Both the position numbers and the translations under genes were made by a program. This document shows, piece by piece, positions 7,631 through 15,646 of a DNA stretch of 64,000 nt. Each line of letters begins with the position of its first letter. Positions within the stretch are counted from its first letter, which is position 1. Origin of the DNA: Mycolicibacterium hodleri (GTDB taxonomy: Bacteria; Actinomycetota; Actinomycetes; Mycobacteriales; Mycobacteriaceae); NCBI RefSeq assembly GCF_025822245.1, contig NZ_JACKTL010000061.1, positions 28,747-92,746 of the forward strand. Reading direction: 5' to 3'. The notes under the pieces were generated by a model. It worked only from the letters and a program-made list of their open reading frames with translations, did no database searches and was not told where the DNA came from.

Positions 7631-8727
7631 AGTACCTCGACGAGTTCAGCGACCCGGATCTGGCGGCCAAGCTGATCGCCGAGATCAAGGCGATCACCAC
7701 CCGGCGGTGGGCGATCATGGAAGTCTGTGGCGGGCAGACGCATTCGATCATCCGGCATGGCATCGACCAATTGCTGCCGGAGCAGATCGAGATGATCCAC
7801 GGCCCCGGCTGCCCGGTGTGCGTCACCCCGCTGGAGATCATCGACAAGGCACTGGACATCGCCGCCCGGCCCGGCGTCGTCTTCTGCTCGTTCGGTGACA
7901 TGCTGCGGGTGCCGGGTAGCGACGAGGACCTGTTCGGCATCAAGAGCCGGGGCGGGGACGTGCGGGTCGTCTATTCGCCGCTGGACGCGCTGACGATCGC
8001 CAAGGCCAATCCCGACAAGCAGGTGGTGTTCTTCGGCATCGGCTTCGAGACCACCGCACCCGCGAACGCGATGACCGTCTTCCAGGCCAAGAGGCAGGGC
8101 ATCGAGAACTTCTCGCTGCTGGTGTCCCACGTGCTGGTACCGCCTGCGGTGGCGGCCATCATGGAGAGTCCCGTGTGCCGGGTACAGGCATTCCTGGCCG
8201 CGGGCCACGTGTGTTCGGTGATGGGAACCGATGAGTACCCGCCGCTCTGCGAGCGCTACCGGGTGCCGATCGTGGTGACCGGGTTCGAGCCGTTGGACAT
8301 CCTGGAGGGCATCCGGCGTACGGTCGGCCAACTCGAGGCGGGGCGCCACGAACTGGAGAACGCGTACACCAGGGCCGTCTGCGCCGAGGGCAATCCGGCG
8401 GCCAAGCGGATGCTCGCCGACGTCTTCGAGGTCACCGACCGGGCATGGCGCGGCATCGGCACCATCCCGTCCAGTGGCTGGCGCCTGTCCCCCGCCTACC
8501 GCGATTACGACGCCGAACACCGGTTCTCCGTCACCGGCATCCACACCGAGGAGTCGACGGTCTGCCGATCGGGCGAGGTGTTGCAGGGGCTGATCAAACC
8601 GCACGAGTGCGAGGCATTCGGCAGTCAGTGCACCCCACGCAATCCCCTTGGCGCGACCATGGTTTCGTCTGAGGGGGCGTGCGCGGCGTACTACCTCTAC
8701 CGCCGGCTGGAGGTGACCAGTGTCTGA
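7627..8727 (+). CDS. hypD: Hydrogenase formation protein HypD
   Basis: 366 residues from the GTG overlapping hypC2. HypD is the [4Fe-4S] scaffold on which, with HypC, the Fe(CN)2CO unit is built. Conserved motifs: C34-GGQTH, GPGC62-PVC65, GIGFETTAP, and the C-terminal cysteine-rich region (CRSGEVLQG, CEAFGSQCTP, EGACAAYY) that binds the cluster. The catalytic and thiol-exchange cysteines are all present. It overlaps hypE by 8 nt. Confidence 0.96.
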   Translation: MKYLDEFSDPDLAAKLIAEIKAITTRRWAIMEVCGGQTHSIIRHGIDQLLPEQIEMIHGPGCPVCVTPLEIIDKALDIAARPGVVFCSFGDMLRVPGSDEDLFGIKSRGGDVRVVYSPLDALTIAKANPDKQVVFFGIGFETTAPANAMTVFQAKRQGIENFSLLVSHVLVPPAVAAIMESPVCRVQAFLAAGHVCSVMGTDEYPPLCERYRVPIVVTGFEPLDILEGIRRTVGQLEAGRHELENAYTRAVCAEGNPAAKRMLADVFEVTDRAWRGIGTIPSSGWRLSPAYRDYDAEHRFSVTGIHTEESTVCRSGEVLQGLIKPHECEAFGSQCTPRNPLGATMVSSEGACAAYYLYRRLEVTSV

Positions 8728-9778
8728 CGCCGTCGACGTCGAGTCCTGGGTGTGTCCCCTCCCGTTGCGAAACTCACCCAACGTCGTGATGGGCCACGGC
8801 GGTGGCGGCGCGATGTCGGCCGAGCTGATCGAACACCTCTTCCTGCCCGCATTCGGCCCGGCCGCCGACGCCGCGATGGGCGACTCCGCCGTCCTGGAGG
8901 TGGGTGGCGTACGACTCGCGTTCTCGACGGACTCCTACGTCGTCAAGCCGATCGTGTTCCCCGGCGGCACGATCGGCGACCTCGCGGTGAACGGCACCGT
9001 CAACGACCTGGCCATGGCCGGCGCCCAGCCGATGGTGCTGTCCACCGCCTTCATCCTCGAGGAGGGCACCGCGCTGGACGAGCTCGCCCTCGTCGCACGA
9101 GCCATCGGTACCGCGGCGCGTGCGGCGGGCGTACGGCTCGTCACCGGCGACACCAAGGTCGTCGACGCGGGCCACGGCGACGGCGTCTACGTCAACACGG
9201 CGGGCATCGGCATCGTGGACGCGCGTGCCGACATCCGCCCGCAGCGGGCGGCAGTCGGAGACGTGGTGATCGCGAGCGGCGACATCGGCGTCCACGGGGT
9301 GGCGGTGATGAGCTGTCGCGACGGGCTCGAGTTCGGCACCACCGTGACCAGTGACACCGCAGCGCTGAACGGGCTCGTCGCCGCAATGGTCGACACCGGC
9401 GTCGACGTCCACGCGCTGCGGGATCCGACCCGCGGCGGTGTGGCGGCCACGCTCAACGAGATCGCGAAGACCGCCGGGGTGGGCATAGCCGTCGACGAGC
9501 GGTCACTGCCGATACCCGCCGAGGTGCGGGACGCGTGCGGGCTGCTCGGTCTCGACCCGCTGTACGTGGCCAACGAGGGCAAGCTCATCGCCTTCGTGCC
9601 CTCCGACGGCGCCGAACGCGTGCTCGCGGCGATGCGCGAGCATCCCCTCGGCGCACGCTCGGTGGTCATCGGATCGTGTGTCGCCGAACATCCGGGGATC
9701 GTCGTCGCACGCACCGCGCTCGGGGGCAACCGGGTCGTCGACCTTCCGATCGGCGAGCAGCTCCCGCGGATCTGCTGA
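8720..9778 (+). CDS. hypE: Hydrogenase maturation protein HypE (thiocyanate-forming)
   Basis: 352 residues from GTG at 8720. HypE uses ATP to dehydrate the carbamoyl group placed on its C-terminal cysteine by HypF, giving a thiocyanate that supplies CN to iron. The C-terminus is the expected PRIC with Cys352 last. The AIRS/PurM-like fold is visible through GHGGGGAMSAELI near the N-terminus, the ATP-binding DSYVVKP and VNGTVNDLAMAGA segments and DPTRGGVAATLNEIA. Part of the hypC-F-C-D-E run. Confidence 0.96.
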   Translation: MSDAVDVESWVCPLPLRNSPNVVMGHGGGGAMSAELIEHLFLPAFGPAADAAMGDSAVLEVGGVRLAFSTDSYVVKPIVFPGGTIGDLAVNGTVNDLAMAGAQPMVLSTAFILEEGTALDELALVARAIGTAARAAGVRLVTGDTKVVDAGHGDGVYVNTAGIGIVDARADIRPQRAAVGDVVIASGDIGVHGVAVMSCRDGLEFGTTVTSDTAALNGLVAAMVDTGVDVHALRDPTRGGVAATLNEIAKTAGVGIAVDERSLPIPAEVRDACGLLGLDPLYVANEGKLIAFVPSDGAERVLAAMREHPLGARSVVIGSCVAEHPGIVVARTALGGNRVVDLPIGEQLPRIC

Positions 9779-9779
9779 C

Positions 9780-10472
9780 ATGACGGCGGGCGCGGAGCTC
9801 TTCGCCAGGTACGCCTTCCCACCGAACGAACTCGGGTACTGCGGGCCTGGCGACACCCGTCCTGACGAACTCGCCTCGCACGCAAGGGAGTTCGACGGCG
9901 CCTGGCCGTACCTGACGGCCATCGCCGACGCCGTCGGCAGAGCCGATCCGCTGGACGAGGACGTGGTCCGCAGCTACTGGGTGGGCGGCCCGAGTCTCGA
10001 ACGCGTCGACCCCGAGACGCTCCTGCCGTCGTTGCGCTCGGCGTTCGCGGGGCAGGTCACGGGTCTGCTCGACGCGTTGGGTCCGGATGGCGTGCTGGCC
10101 CATCACAGCTTTCACGTGTTCGCGGTCTACCCGTGGGTGCGCTTCCTCGACCGCGACCCCGCCACCCCGGTCTCGGTGATGCAGGCCTGCCGAATCCGGT
10201 GGGGCGTCGTGCGCGAGGTGGACGGTGACTGCGCCGTGGTGAGTGCGAGTCCGCTGACGTTCGTCGACCGCACCCTGGGCCTCGGAGCACCCGTCGACGA
10301 GCGTTTGCGGTGGCGCAGGGACGGCTCGTCACTGGCGCCGCGACCCGTCGTGGGTCAGGTGGTGGGTGCGCACTGGGACTGGGTCTGCGGTCCGCTCGGC
10401 GACCGCGACGTGACGGCACTGACGGCGGCTACCGAGACGACGCTGAAACTGGTGAATGCGGCGAGGGCCTGA
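9780..10472 (+). CDS. DUF6390 family protein, end of hydrogenase operon
   Basis: 230 residues. The ATG at 9780 is 1 nt after the hypE stop. I recognise it as DUF6390, a family found at the ends of hyp operons; no biochemical role is known to me. It has no membrane segment, and only two cysteines (in GYCGPGD and CRIRWG). Conserved-looking blocks are LFARYAFPPNELGYCGPGD near the start and HHSFHVFAVYPWV in the middle. It is the last gene of the plus-strand operon; the next gene converges on it with no spacer. Confidence 0.75.
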   Translation: MTAGAELFARYAFPPNELGYCGPGDTRPDELASHAREFDGAWPYLTAIADAVGRADPLDEDVVRSYWVGGPSLERVDPETLLPSLRSAFAGQVTGLLDALGPDGVLAHHSFHVFAVYPWVRFLDRDPATPVSVMQACRIRWGVVREVDGDCAVVSASPLTFVDRTLGLGAPVDERLRWRRDGSSLAPRPVVGQVVGAHWDWVCGPLGDRDVTALTAATETTLKLVNAARA

Positions 10473-10667
10473 TCACCACTGGTCGCGGGGCACGTCGAAG
10501 TCGGCGCACAGCGCCCGCCACACCTCGCGCGGGTCGACTCCCGCTTCGATGGCCTGAAGGGCGGTCTGACCGCCGACGCCGCTGAGCACGTGGTCGACGA
10601 GCAGCGAGGCGCCTCGCACCCGGCCAAACTGGCCGTCGACCAGTTCGTGGAATTCCGTCAAACGCAC
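10473..10667 (-). CDS. DUF3046 family small protein (Rv2738c-like)
   Basis: 64 residues from GTG at 10667 (VRLTEFHELV). This start is preferred to the upstream ATG because DUF3046 proteins begin with RLTEFHE and because a TAAGTT box (10675-10680) ends 7 nt before it, fitting a leaderless message. The protein is small and soluble (LVDHVLSGVGGQTALQAIEAG; ending DFDVPRDQW). In M. tuberculosis its homologue lies next to recA/recX; function unknown. Confidence 0.85.
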   Translation of the reverse strand: MRLTEFHELVDGQFGRVRGASLLVDHVLSGVGGQTALQAIEAGVDPREVWRALCADFDVPRDQW

Positions 10668-10674
10668 GCCCACC

Positions 10675-10680
10675 AACTTA
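10675..10680 (-). promoter_or_regulatory. Predicted -10 box of the DUF3046 gene
   Basis: TAAGTT on the minus strand, 7 nt before GTG 10667. It overlaps the stop codon of the upstream glycosyltransferase gene, so the small gene may have its own leaderless transcript. Confidence 0.45.
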
Positions 10681-11850
10681 CCGAGACCGCACGAGCGCGT
10701 CATGGCACACCCGTACCGGATCGGCGACGTCGGCGATGCTCTCGCCCGCCTCGCGGGCGCGTTCCCGATATCGGGGCGAGGACAGCACGTCGTCGACGGC
10801 GGCGGTCAAGGACCCCGCCGTCAGTGGCCGAAGAAGGCGCCCACTGCCCTGGCGCACAATGCGATTGGAGATCTCCCACTGGTCTCCCCCGCCCGGCACG
10901 AGGACCATCGGCACACCGGCCAGCAGCGCCTTGGCCACCAGGCCGTGCCCTCCCCCGCCGACCACCACGTCCGCGTGCGACAGCAGGGCGTCCTGACGGC
11001 CGAGGCCGACGACGGCCCATGGCGGCACGGACGCATCCCGCCCGGCCAGTCGGGACACCACCACCCGCGCGCCGGTCGGCACCGTCTGCCCGGGTATCAG
11101 CGTTTCGAGCGCCAGCTCGGCCAGGCCCTGCGTGCCGGTCACCGCCGTCGACGGGGCCACGACGATCACCGGTCCGGTGCCGTCGGGCACCTCGAGCACC
11201 GTCGTGGTCGGTTCGAAGTGGAGGGGCCCGACGACCACCGCCTCGGCGGGCCAGTCCGGGCGTGGCACCTCCAGCGCGGGCAGCGTGGCGATCAGCCGCC
11301 GCTCGGGTCCGGGATCCGACGCCGGCAGGCCGATCTCGACACGGGCAGCCGAACGTTGGCGCTGCCCCGTCCGCCACGACCGCGCGGTCAGCGCCCGCAT
11401 CACCGCGTCGCGCAGATGCCCCCGCACGCCGACGCCGGGCGCCAGCCCGGAGCCCAGCGGCGGAAGACCCGTCGACGGTCGATACAGCGGATGCGGATTC
11501 AACTCCACCCAGGGCAGCCTCAACATCTCGGCGGCCATCCCGCCGCAGGAGGTGATGACGTCTGACACCACCAGGTCGAGGTCCAAGTCCGCGAGGCCAC
11601 GTTCGTTGAGGACGGCCATGCGCGCCGCCCGCCGGTGCAGCTTGGCGCCGGAGTCGGCGTCGTCGTCACCCTCGACGGGGTCCAGACCGGCCAGCAGCAT
11701 GGCGTCGACGCCCCGCTCGCCGGCCAGGTCCAGCCACTGGGCACCCGTCACCAGCGTGGGCTCGTCACCGGCAGCCAGAAACTTCAGGCACAGCGCGATG
11801 GCGGGAAACGCGTGGCCGGGATCGGGTCCGGCCACCACCGCCACGCGCAT
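10678..11850 (-). CDS. Glycosyltransferase, MGT/UGT-like (Rv2739c homologue)
   Basis: 390 residues from ATG 11850 (MRVAVVAGPDPGHAFPAIAL), a GT-B type glycosyltransferase. The N-terminal Rossmann half carries GPDPGHAFP; the C-terminal half has the nucleotide-sugar-binding signature HADVVVGGGGHGLVAKALLAGVP and VPGGGDQWEISNRI, like macrolide/flavonol transferases of family GT1. Donor and acceptor cannot be told from sequence. No signal peptide. It is transcribed toward the DUF3046 gene and diverges from ephG. Confidence 0.88.
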   Translation of the reverse strand: MRVAVVAGPDPGHAFPAIALCLKFLAAGDEPTLVTGAQWLDLAGERGVDAMLLAGLDPVEGDDDADSGAKLHRRAARMAVLNERGLADLDLDLVVSDVITSCGGMAAEMLRLPWVELNPHPLYRPSTGLPPLGSGLAPGVGVRGHLRDAVMRALTARSWRTGQRQRSAARVEIGLPASDPGPERRLIATLPALEVPRPDWPAEAVVVGPLHFEPTTTVLEVPDGTGPVIVVAPSTAVTGTQGLAELALETLIPGQTVPTGARVVVSRLAGRDASVPPWAVVGLGRQDALLSHADVVVGGGGHGLVAKALLAGVPMVLVPGGGDQWEISNRIVRQGSGRLLRPLTAGSLTAAVDDVLSSPRYRERAREAGESIADVADPVRVCHDALVRSR

Positions 11851-11904
11851 CGCACCACCCTGCCACGAGCGCCGGTGACCGGCGCCGACGCGATGAGCTC
11901 GGAC

Positions 11905-11910
11905 TACTGT
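11905..11910 (+). promoter_or_regulatory. Predicted -10 box of ephG
   Basis: TACTGT ending 6 nt before ATG 11917, with no Shine-Dalgarno site; predicts a leaderless message and supports this ATG over the in-frame ATG at 11893. Confidence 0.45.
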
Positions 11911-11916
11911 GAGGCC

Positions 11917-12354
11917 ATGACAGAGCAGACATCGACCGGTCCCACGGTCGACAACAAGGCACTCGTCGAGCGGTTCCTGTTTGCGGTGCAGAACGAAGAC
12001 TTCGACACCGCGGACACACTGCTCGCCGACGACGTCAAGTGGCAGAACGTCGGCCTGCCGACGATCACGGGCCGCCAGCGCATCGTCAAACTGCTCCGCA
12101 GCGGGCAGGGCCGCATGGGCTTCGAGGTGAAGTTCCATCGCATCGCCGCCGAGGGCAGCTCGGTGCTGACCGAACGCACCGACGTCCTGGTGTTCGGTCC
12201 GGTGCGGCTGCAGTTCTGGGTGTGCGGCGCATTCGAGGTGCGCGACGGCCGAATCACGCTGTGGCGCGACTACTTCGACTTCTTCGACATGTTCAAGGCC
12301 ACGGTGCGAGGCGTGGCGGGAGCAGCGGTGCCGTCGTTGCGGCCCACCCTGTGA
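11917..12354 (+). CDS. ephG: Limonene-1,2-epoxide hydrolase family protein EphG
   Basis: 145 residues, about the length of M. tuberculosis EphG (Rv2740). The fold is the small alpha+beta (SnoaL-like) type. Visible family features are an N-terminal helix pair (NKALVERFLFAVQNEDFDTADTLLADDVKWQNVG), TGRQRIVKLL, and WRDYFDFFDM, which should hold the Asp-Arg-Asp catalytic groups. The mycobacterial enzyme hydrolyses bulky lipid or sterol epoxides; the substrate here is not known. The next gene starts at the GTG overlapping the stop by 4 nt. Confidence 0.88.
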   Translation: MTEQTSTGPTVDNKALVERFLFAVQNEDFDTADTLLADDVKWQNVGLPTITGRQRIVKLLRSGQGRMGFEVKFHRIAAEGSSVLTERTDVLVFGPVRLQFWVCGAFEVRDGRITLWRDYFDFFDMFKATVRGVAGAAVPSLRPTL

Positions 12355-12767
12355 CGAACGAGGTCGGGCGCACCAAGCCCAACGTCCTTCAGTACGTCGG
12401 CTACTGCTACGGCAAGCGCCTGCCCGCGTCCATGCGTCAGTGGGTGGCCGACGACCTGGCCGGCCCCGGTGCCACGCGGCGCATGATGACGCGGATGTTC
12501 GTGCCAGCGGTGTTGATCCTGACACCGTTCTGGATCGTTCCGATGTCGCTCTACCTGCACCTGTCGACGACGCTGCCCATCCTGATCCCGTTCATCTTCT
12601 TCTCGCACGCGCTGAACAAGGTGTGGCGCCGGCACATGCTGCGAAAGCACGGTCTCGACACCGCCCTCGTCGACTACCGCAACCGTCAGCGCGACGCCCA
12701 CATCCACGACGCGTACGCCCAGAAGTACGGCCCCCGATCGGGGCCGCCGAGCAGCAGCGCCGTCTGA
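12351..12767 (+). CDS. DUF5313 family membrane protein
   Basis: 138 residues from GTG 12351 overlapping the ephG stop. Begins TNEVGRTKPNVLQYVGYCYGKRLP, as in DUF5313 proteins of mycobacteria, then two hydrophobic helices (about 48-68 and 72-88) and a basic tail. It is an integral membrane protein of unknown function. The link to ephG is a shared operon. It ends 4 nt from the stop of the convergent pspM gene, next to the Psp locus. Confidence 0.8.
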   Translation: MTNEVGRTKPNVLQYVGYCYGKRLPASMRQWVADDLAGPGATRRMMTRMFVPAVLILTPFWIVPMSLYLHLSTTLPILIPFIFFSHALNKVWRRHMLRKHGLDTALVDYRNRQRDAHIHDAYAQKYGPRSGPPSSSAV

Positions 12768-12771
12768 GGAG

Positions 12772-13593
12772 TCAGGCGCCGCGCAGGTGGCCGAGCTCGT
12801 CGAAGGCCTGGGCCCACCCGACGAGCCGGTCCGTCGCGTTGCCCAGCTCGTGCCGTTGACGCTGCGCTGACATCGGTGAGCTGGACATCGACCCGGAGTT
12901 GGCCGCGGACACCAATCGTGCTGCCGCTTCGACCATTTCGTCGTACTGCCGAACGCCGCTGTCGAGTTGGGCGGCGAAGGCCCGAATCGTCGGTGTCAGG
13001 TGCACCCGTGACTGGGGAGCCGCGGTCGCGGCCCTCTCCATCGACACGAGCTCGTTGGCCGTCGCCGTCATGGTGGTCGAGGTCAGGTTGGCCGCGGCGA
13101 CGACGTCGCGCAACTCGTCGGCGGGCAGCATCCGGCCCCGCTCCATAACTCCAAGCAGGGAGAACAGGCCCCGCTCAGCCGAATTCAGGGCGGCGATCGG
13201 CTGGCGGGCCGCCGAACCCCACGGCGGCAACCGCCGCGACCGGCGTTCCGGCGGCAGCGGCGACCGCTTGAGCCAGCGGTACCGAATGAACGCCAGGGTG
13301 GCGAGGAAGGCGGCGCCGACGGCGATGGAGGCGGGAATTGGCAACACCCAGGCGGGGATGACGTCCCACGAGGCGAGCACCCCGGTCACCGCGATCCACA
13401 GTCCCGTGGAGAAGGTGAAGAAGACCGCCGCCCGCAGCGCCCACCGCCGCTTGCGGAGCAGCTTGGCCCGCGGGTCGGCGGCCGCACCGAGTCGTTGCGC
13501 CACGGTGTCGGAGAACTCGGCCGCGGTGTCCACGCCTCGCTGAACCAGCGTGCGCCACCCTTCGACCCGTCCGGTTCGAGGTTCCGCTGCCAT
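12772..13593 (-). CDS. pspM: Phage-shock envelope stress response membrane protein PspM
   Basis: 273 residues; homologue of Rv2743c, the membrane partner of mycobacterial PspA. Two adjacent transmembrane helices (about 55-75 and 82-102) follow a charged N-terminal part, then a soluble helical C-terminal half ending in a Ser-rich linker and an amphipathic helix. The second gene after clgR-pspA, 19 nt downstream of pspA. ATG 13593 is chosen with a GAAGG site upstream; a GTG two codons earlier is possible. It should recruit PspA to stressed membrane. Confidence 0.88.
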   Translation of the reverse strand: MAAEPRTGRVEGWRTLVQRGVDTAAEFSDTVAQRLGAAADPRAKLLRKRRWALRAAVFFTFSTGLWIAVTGVLASWDVIPAWVLPIPASIAVGAAFLATLAFIRYRWLKRSPLPPERRSRRLPPWGSAARQPIAALNSAERGLFSLLGVMERGRMLPADELRDVVAAANLTSTTMTATANELVSMERAATAAPQSRVHLTPTIRAFAAQLDSGVRQYDEMVEAAARLVSAANSGSMSSSPMSAQRQRHELGNATDRLVGWAQAFDELGHLRGA

Positions 13594-13612
13594 GGCCACC
13601 TACCTTCGAGAA

Positions 13613-14425
13613 CTATTGCGAGAGCGGATTTTCCGGCGTCGCCGCCGGGGGGTTGACCGCGGGCGCGGCCGGTGTCGCGGACGCGTCGCCCGCCGGGAGT
13701 GCGTCGCCGCGCATCGACGCGCGGATCTGCTCGAGACGGGAGTGTCCGGCCATTTGGACGCTGGCCTGCTGGATCTCCATCATGCGTCCCTGGACGGAGT
13801 TCTGGGCGAGCTCGGCGGAGCCCATCGCGTTCGCGTAGCGGCGTTCGATCTTGTCCCTGACCTCGTCGAGGCTGGGCGTGCTTCCCGGGGCGGAGATCTC
13901 GCTCATCGACCGCAACGAGGCGCTGACCTGTTCCTGCATCTTCGCCTGCTCCAGCTGGCTCAGCAGCTTGCTGCGCTCGGCGATCTTTTGCTGCAACACC
14001 ATTGCGTTCTGCTCGACGGCCTTCTTGGCCTGCCCGGCTGCCTGGAGCGCCTGGTCGTGCAGCGTCTTGAGGTCTTCGACGCTCTGCTCGGCGGTGACGA
14101 GCTGGGCGGCGAACGCCTCGGCGGCGTTGGTGTACTCGGTGGCCTTGGCGGCGTCACCCGACGTCGCGGCCTGGTCGGCCAGCGTCAGCGCCTGCCGCAC
14201 GTTGACCTGAAGCTTCTCGATGTCGGCCAGCTGGCGGTTGAGCCGCATCTCCAGCTGACGCTGGTTGCCGATCACCGACGCCGCCTGTTGGGTCAGCCCC
14301 TGGTGTTGCCGCTGCGCTTCCTCGATGGCCTGCTGAATCTGCACCTTCGGGTCGGCGTACTCGTCGACCTTGGAGCTGAACAGGGCCATGAGGTACTTCC
14401 ACGCCTTGGTGAACGGGTTGGCCAT
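13613..14425 (-). CDS. pspA: PspA/IM30 family membrane-stress protein (35 kDa antigen homologue)
   Basis: 270 residues, the same length as Rv2744c. The amphipathic N-terminal helix (MANPFTKAWKYLMALFSSKV) and the long Gln/Ala-rich coiled coil (about 25-225) are typical of PspA/IM30/Vipp1 proteins, which coat damaged inner membrane. A Pro/Ala-rich tail (APAVNPPAATPENPLSQ) ends the protein. It belongs to the clgR-pspA-pspM operon and in M. tuberculosis also binds and restrains ClgR. Confidence 0.94.
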   Translation of the reverse strand: MANPFTKAWKYLMALFSSKVDEYADPKVQIQQAIEEAQRQHQGLTQQAASVIGNQRQLEMRLNRQLADIEKLQVNVRQALTLADQAATSGDAAKATEYTNAAEAFAAQLVTAEQSVEDLKTLHDQALQAAGQAKKAVEQNAMVLQQKIAERSKLLSQLEQAKMQEQVSASLRSMSEISAPGSTPSLDEVRDKIERRYANAMGSAELAQNSVQGRMMEIQQASVQMAGHSRLEQIRASMRGDALPAGDASATPAAPAVNPPAATPENPLSQ

Positions 14426-14587
14426 CAGTGCGTTCCGCCTTCGTGTTGGAGTGAGTCCAGTGTGCCCGTCCCGTGCGGGGGGCTCACCGACATGCGTAGG
14501 TATTCGCTACCTGCCAACGTATCGGTTGCGCGCAGATCACCACACCCCTGCGCGCGTTTCCGACGTGGGAGAGCCGTTCCAGAGCCC
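14426..14587 (-). promoter_or_regulatory. clgR-pspA intergenic region with GGTA-N5-TACC inverted repeat
   Basis: 162 bp without a gene between clgR and pspA. At 14499-14511 the sequence GGTATTCGCTACC has 4-bp inverted arms around a TTCGC core, the type of half-site bound by ClgR regulators. It is a possible site for ClgR control of pspA-pspM; nothing else stands out. Confidence 0.25.
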
Positions 14588-14923
14588 TCAGGCCACCGCC
14601 ATCGACACGGCCTGGGGAATGACGACCCGGGTGGAGTAGTCGATGGTGGCACCGCTGGCCGTGGCGACCGGACGCGGAGCGCCTCGTTCACTGCGTTCCA
14701 TGGTCTCGCCGGCGTCGGTCAGCACGCGTGACAGAGGCACCTCCAGAGCCCCGCAGATGGCGCTCAGCAGCTCGCTGGAGGCTTCCTTGCGGCCGCGCTC
14801 CACCTCGGACAGGTAGCCGAGGCTGACCCGGGCGTCGTCGGACACTTCTCGTAGCGTCCGCCCTTGCGAGAGCCGGACTTGACGCAGCACGTCGCCGATC
14901 ACTTCGCGAAGCAATGTCGTCAT
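14588..14923 (-). CDS. clgR: Transcriptional activator ClgR
   Basis: 111 residues, Cro/CI-type helix-turn-helix (about 10-65: GRTLREVSDDARVSLGYLSE then VERGRKEASSELL). ClgR activates Clp protease and psp genes during envelope stress and is itself degraded by ClpP. The C-terminal SMAVA end fits a small hydrophobic degradation tag. It heads the operon clgR-pspA-pspM. A SigE-like promoter lies upstream at 14981-15007, as expected from its SigE control in M. tuberculosis. Confidence 0.94.
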   Translation of the reverse strand: MTTLLREVIGDVLRQVRLSQGRTLREVSDDARVSLGYLSEVERGRKEASSELLSAICGALEVPLSRVLTDAGETMERSERGAPRPVATASGATIDYSTRVVIPQAVSMAVA

Positions 14924-14980
14924 CGCGGTCTCCTCACAACGAAAGACGTGGTCACTGATTTCGGTTTCACTACCAAGCAG

Positions 14981-15007
14981 AACGCCCGCGGCGGCCAGAT
15001 TGGTTCC
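14981..15007 (-). promoter_or_regulatory. SigE-type promoter of clgR
   Basis: On the minus strand GGAAC (15007-15003) and CGTT (14984-14981) are separated by exactly 18 nt, matching the mycobacterial SigE consensus GGAAC-N18-CGTT. The predicted start of transcription leaves a leader of about 50 nt with a GAGGAG ribosome site before clgR. It sits between the pgsA stop and clgR. Confidence 0.65.
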
Positions 15008-15022
15008 CGACGGCCGCCCGCA

Positions 15023-15604
15023 TCACGTCCGGACGCCCCGAACCGCCGACAGCAGGTAGTCCGCGCCGGTCAGGACGGTCAGCACGATGGCGGCCCACAT
15101 GAACACCCATGCCCCGGTCAACCACGCCCCGCCCAGGGGCAGCACGAACAGCCCGATCGCGACGGACTGCACCAGCGTCTTGAGCTTGCCGCCCCGACTT
15201 GCCGGGATCACGCCGCTGCGGATGACCACGAACCTCAGGATGGTCACGCCGACCTCGCGGACCAGGATCACGATGGTGACCCACCACGGCAGGTCGCCCA
15301 GCATGCTGAGGCCGATCATCGCCGCCCCGATCAGCGCCTTGTCGGCGATCGGATCGGCGAGCTTGCCGAATTCGGTGACCATGCCGTAGCTGCGGGCGAT
15401 GGCGCCGTCGACCCGGTCGGTGATCACCGCCACCGTGAAGATGATGAAAGCGACCACTCGCCAATACGTTTCGTGACCGTCACCGACGAACAAGGCCGCG
15501 AGGAACACCGGGACGAGCACGATGCGCAGACCCGTGAGCACGTTGGCGACGTTGACCACACTTACGCGCGGGGTCAACGGATCGACGTCTGACTGACCCG
15601 GCAC
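15023..15604 (-). CDS. pgsA: CDP-diacylglycerol-glycerol-3-phosphate phosphatidyltransferase (Rv2746c-type)
   Basis: 193 residues from GTG 15604. Integral membrane enzyme of phospholipid synthesis that makes phosphatidylglycerol phosphate, the cardiolipin precursor. The CDP-alcohol phosphotransferase signature is complete: D-R-V-D-G-x2-A-R, eight residues, then G-x3-D-x3-D. About five or six membrane helices surround it. The start is supported by a TATTCT box 6 nt upstream (leaderless) and a divergent partner, argA. Confidence 0.92.
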   Translation of the reverse strand: MPGQSDVDPLTPRVSVVNVANVLTGLRIVLVPVFLAALFVGDGHETYWRVVAFIIFTVAVITDRVDGAIARSYGMVTEFGKLADPIADKALIGAAMIGLSMLGDLPWWVTIVILVREVGVTILRFVVIRSGVIPASRGGKLKTLVQSVAIGLFVLPLGGAWLTGAWVFMWAAIVLTVLTGADYLLSAVRGVRT

Positions 15605-15646
15605 GTGATCAGAATATCGGTAGCGCAAACCGATACCCTCACTGCT
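15605..15646. promoter_or_regulatory. Back-to-back leaderless promoters of pgsA and argA
   Basis: The 42-bp gap holds two -10 boxes: TATTCT on the minus strand (15616-15611), 6 nt before pgsA GTG, and TACCCT on the plus strand (15634-15639), 7 nt before argA GTG. Neither gene has a ribosome binding site. The -35 region of each promoter must overlap the other promoter, so the two genes may compete for RNA polymerase. Confidence 0.5.
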
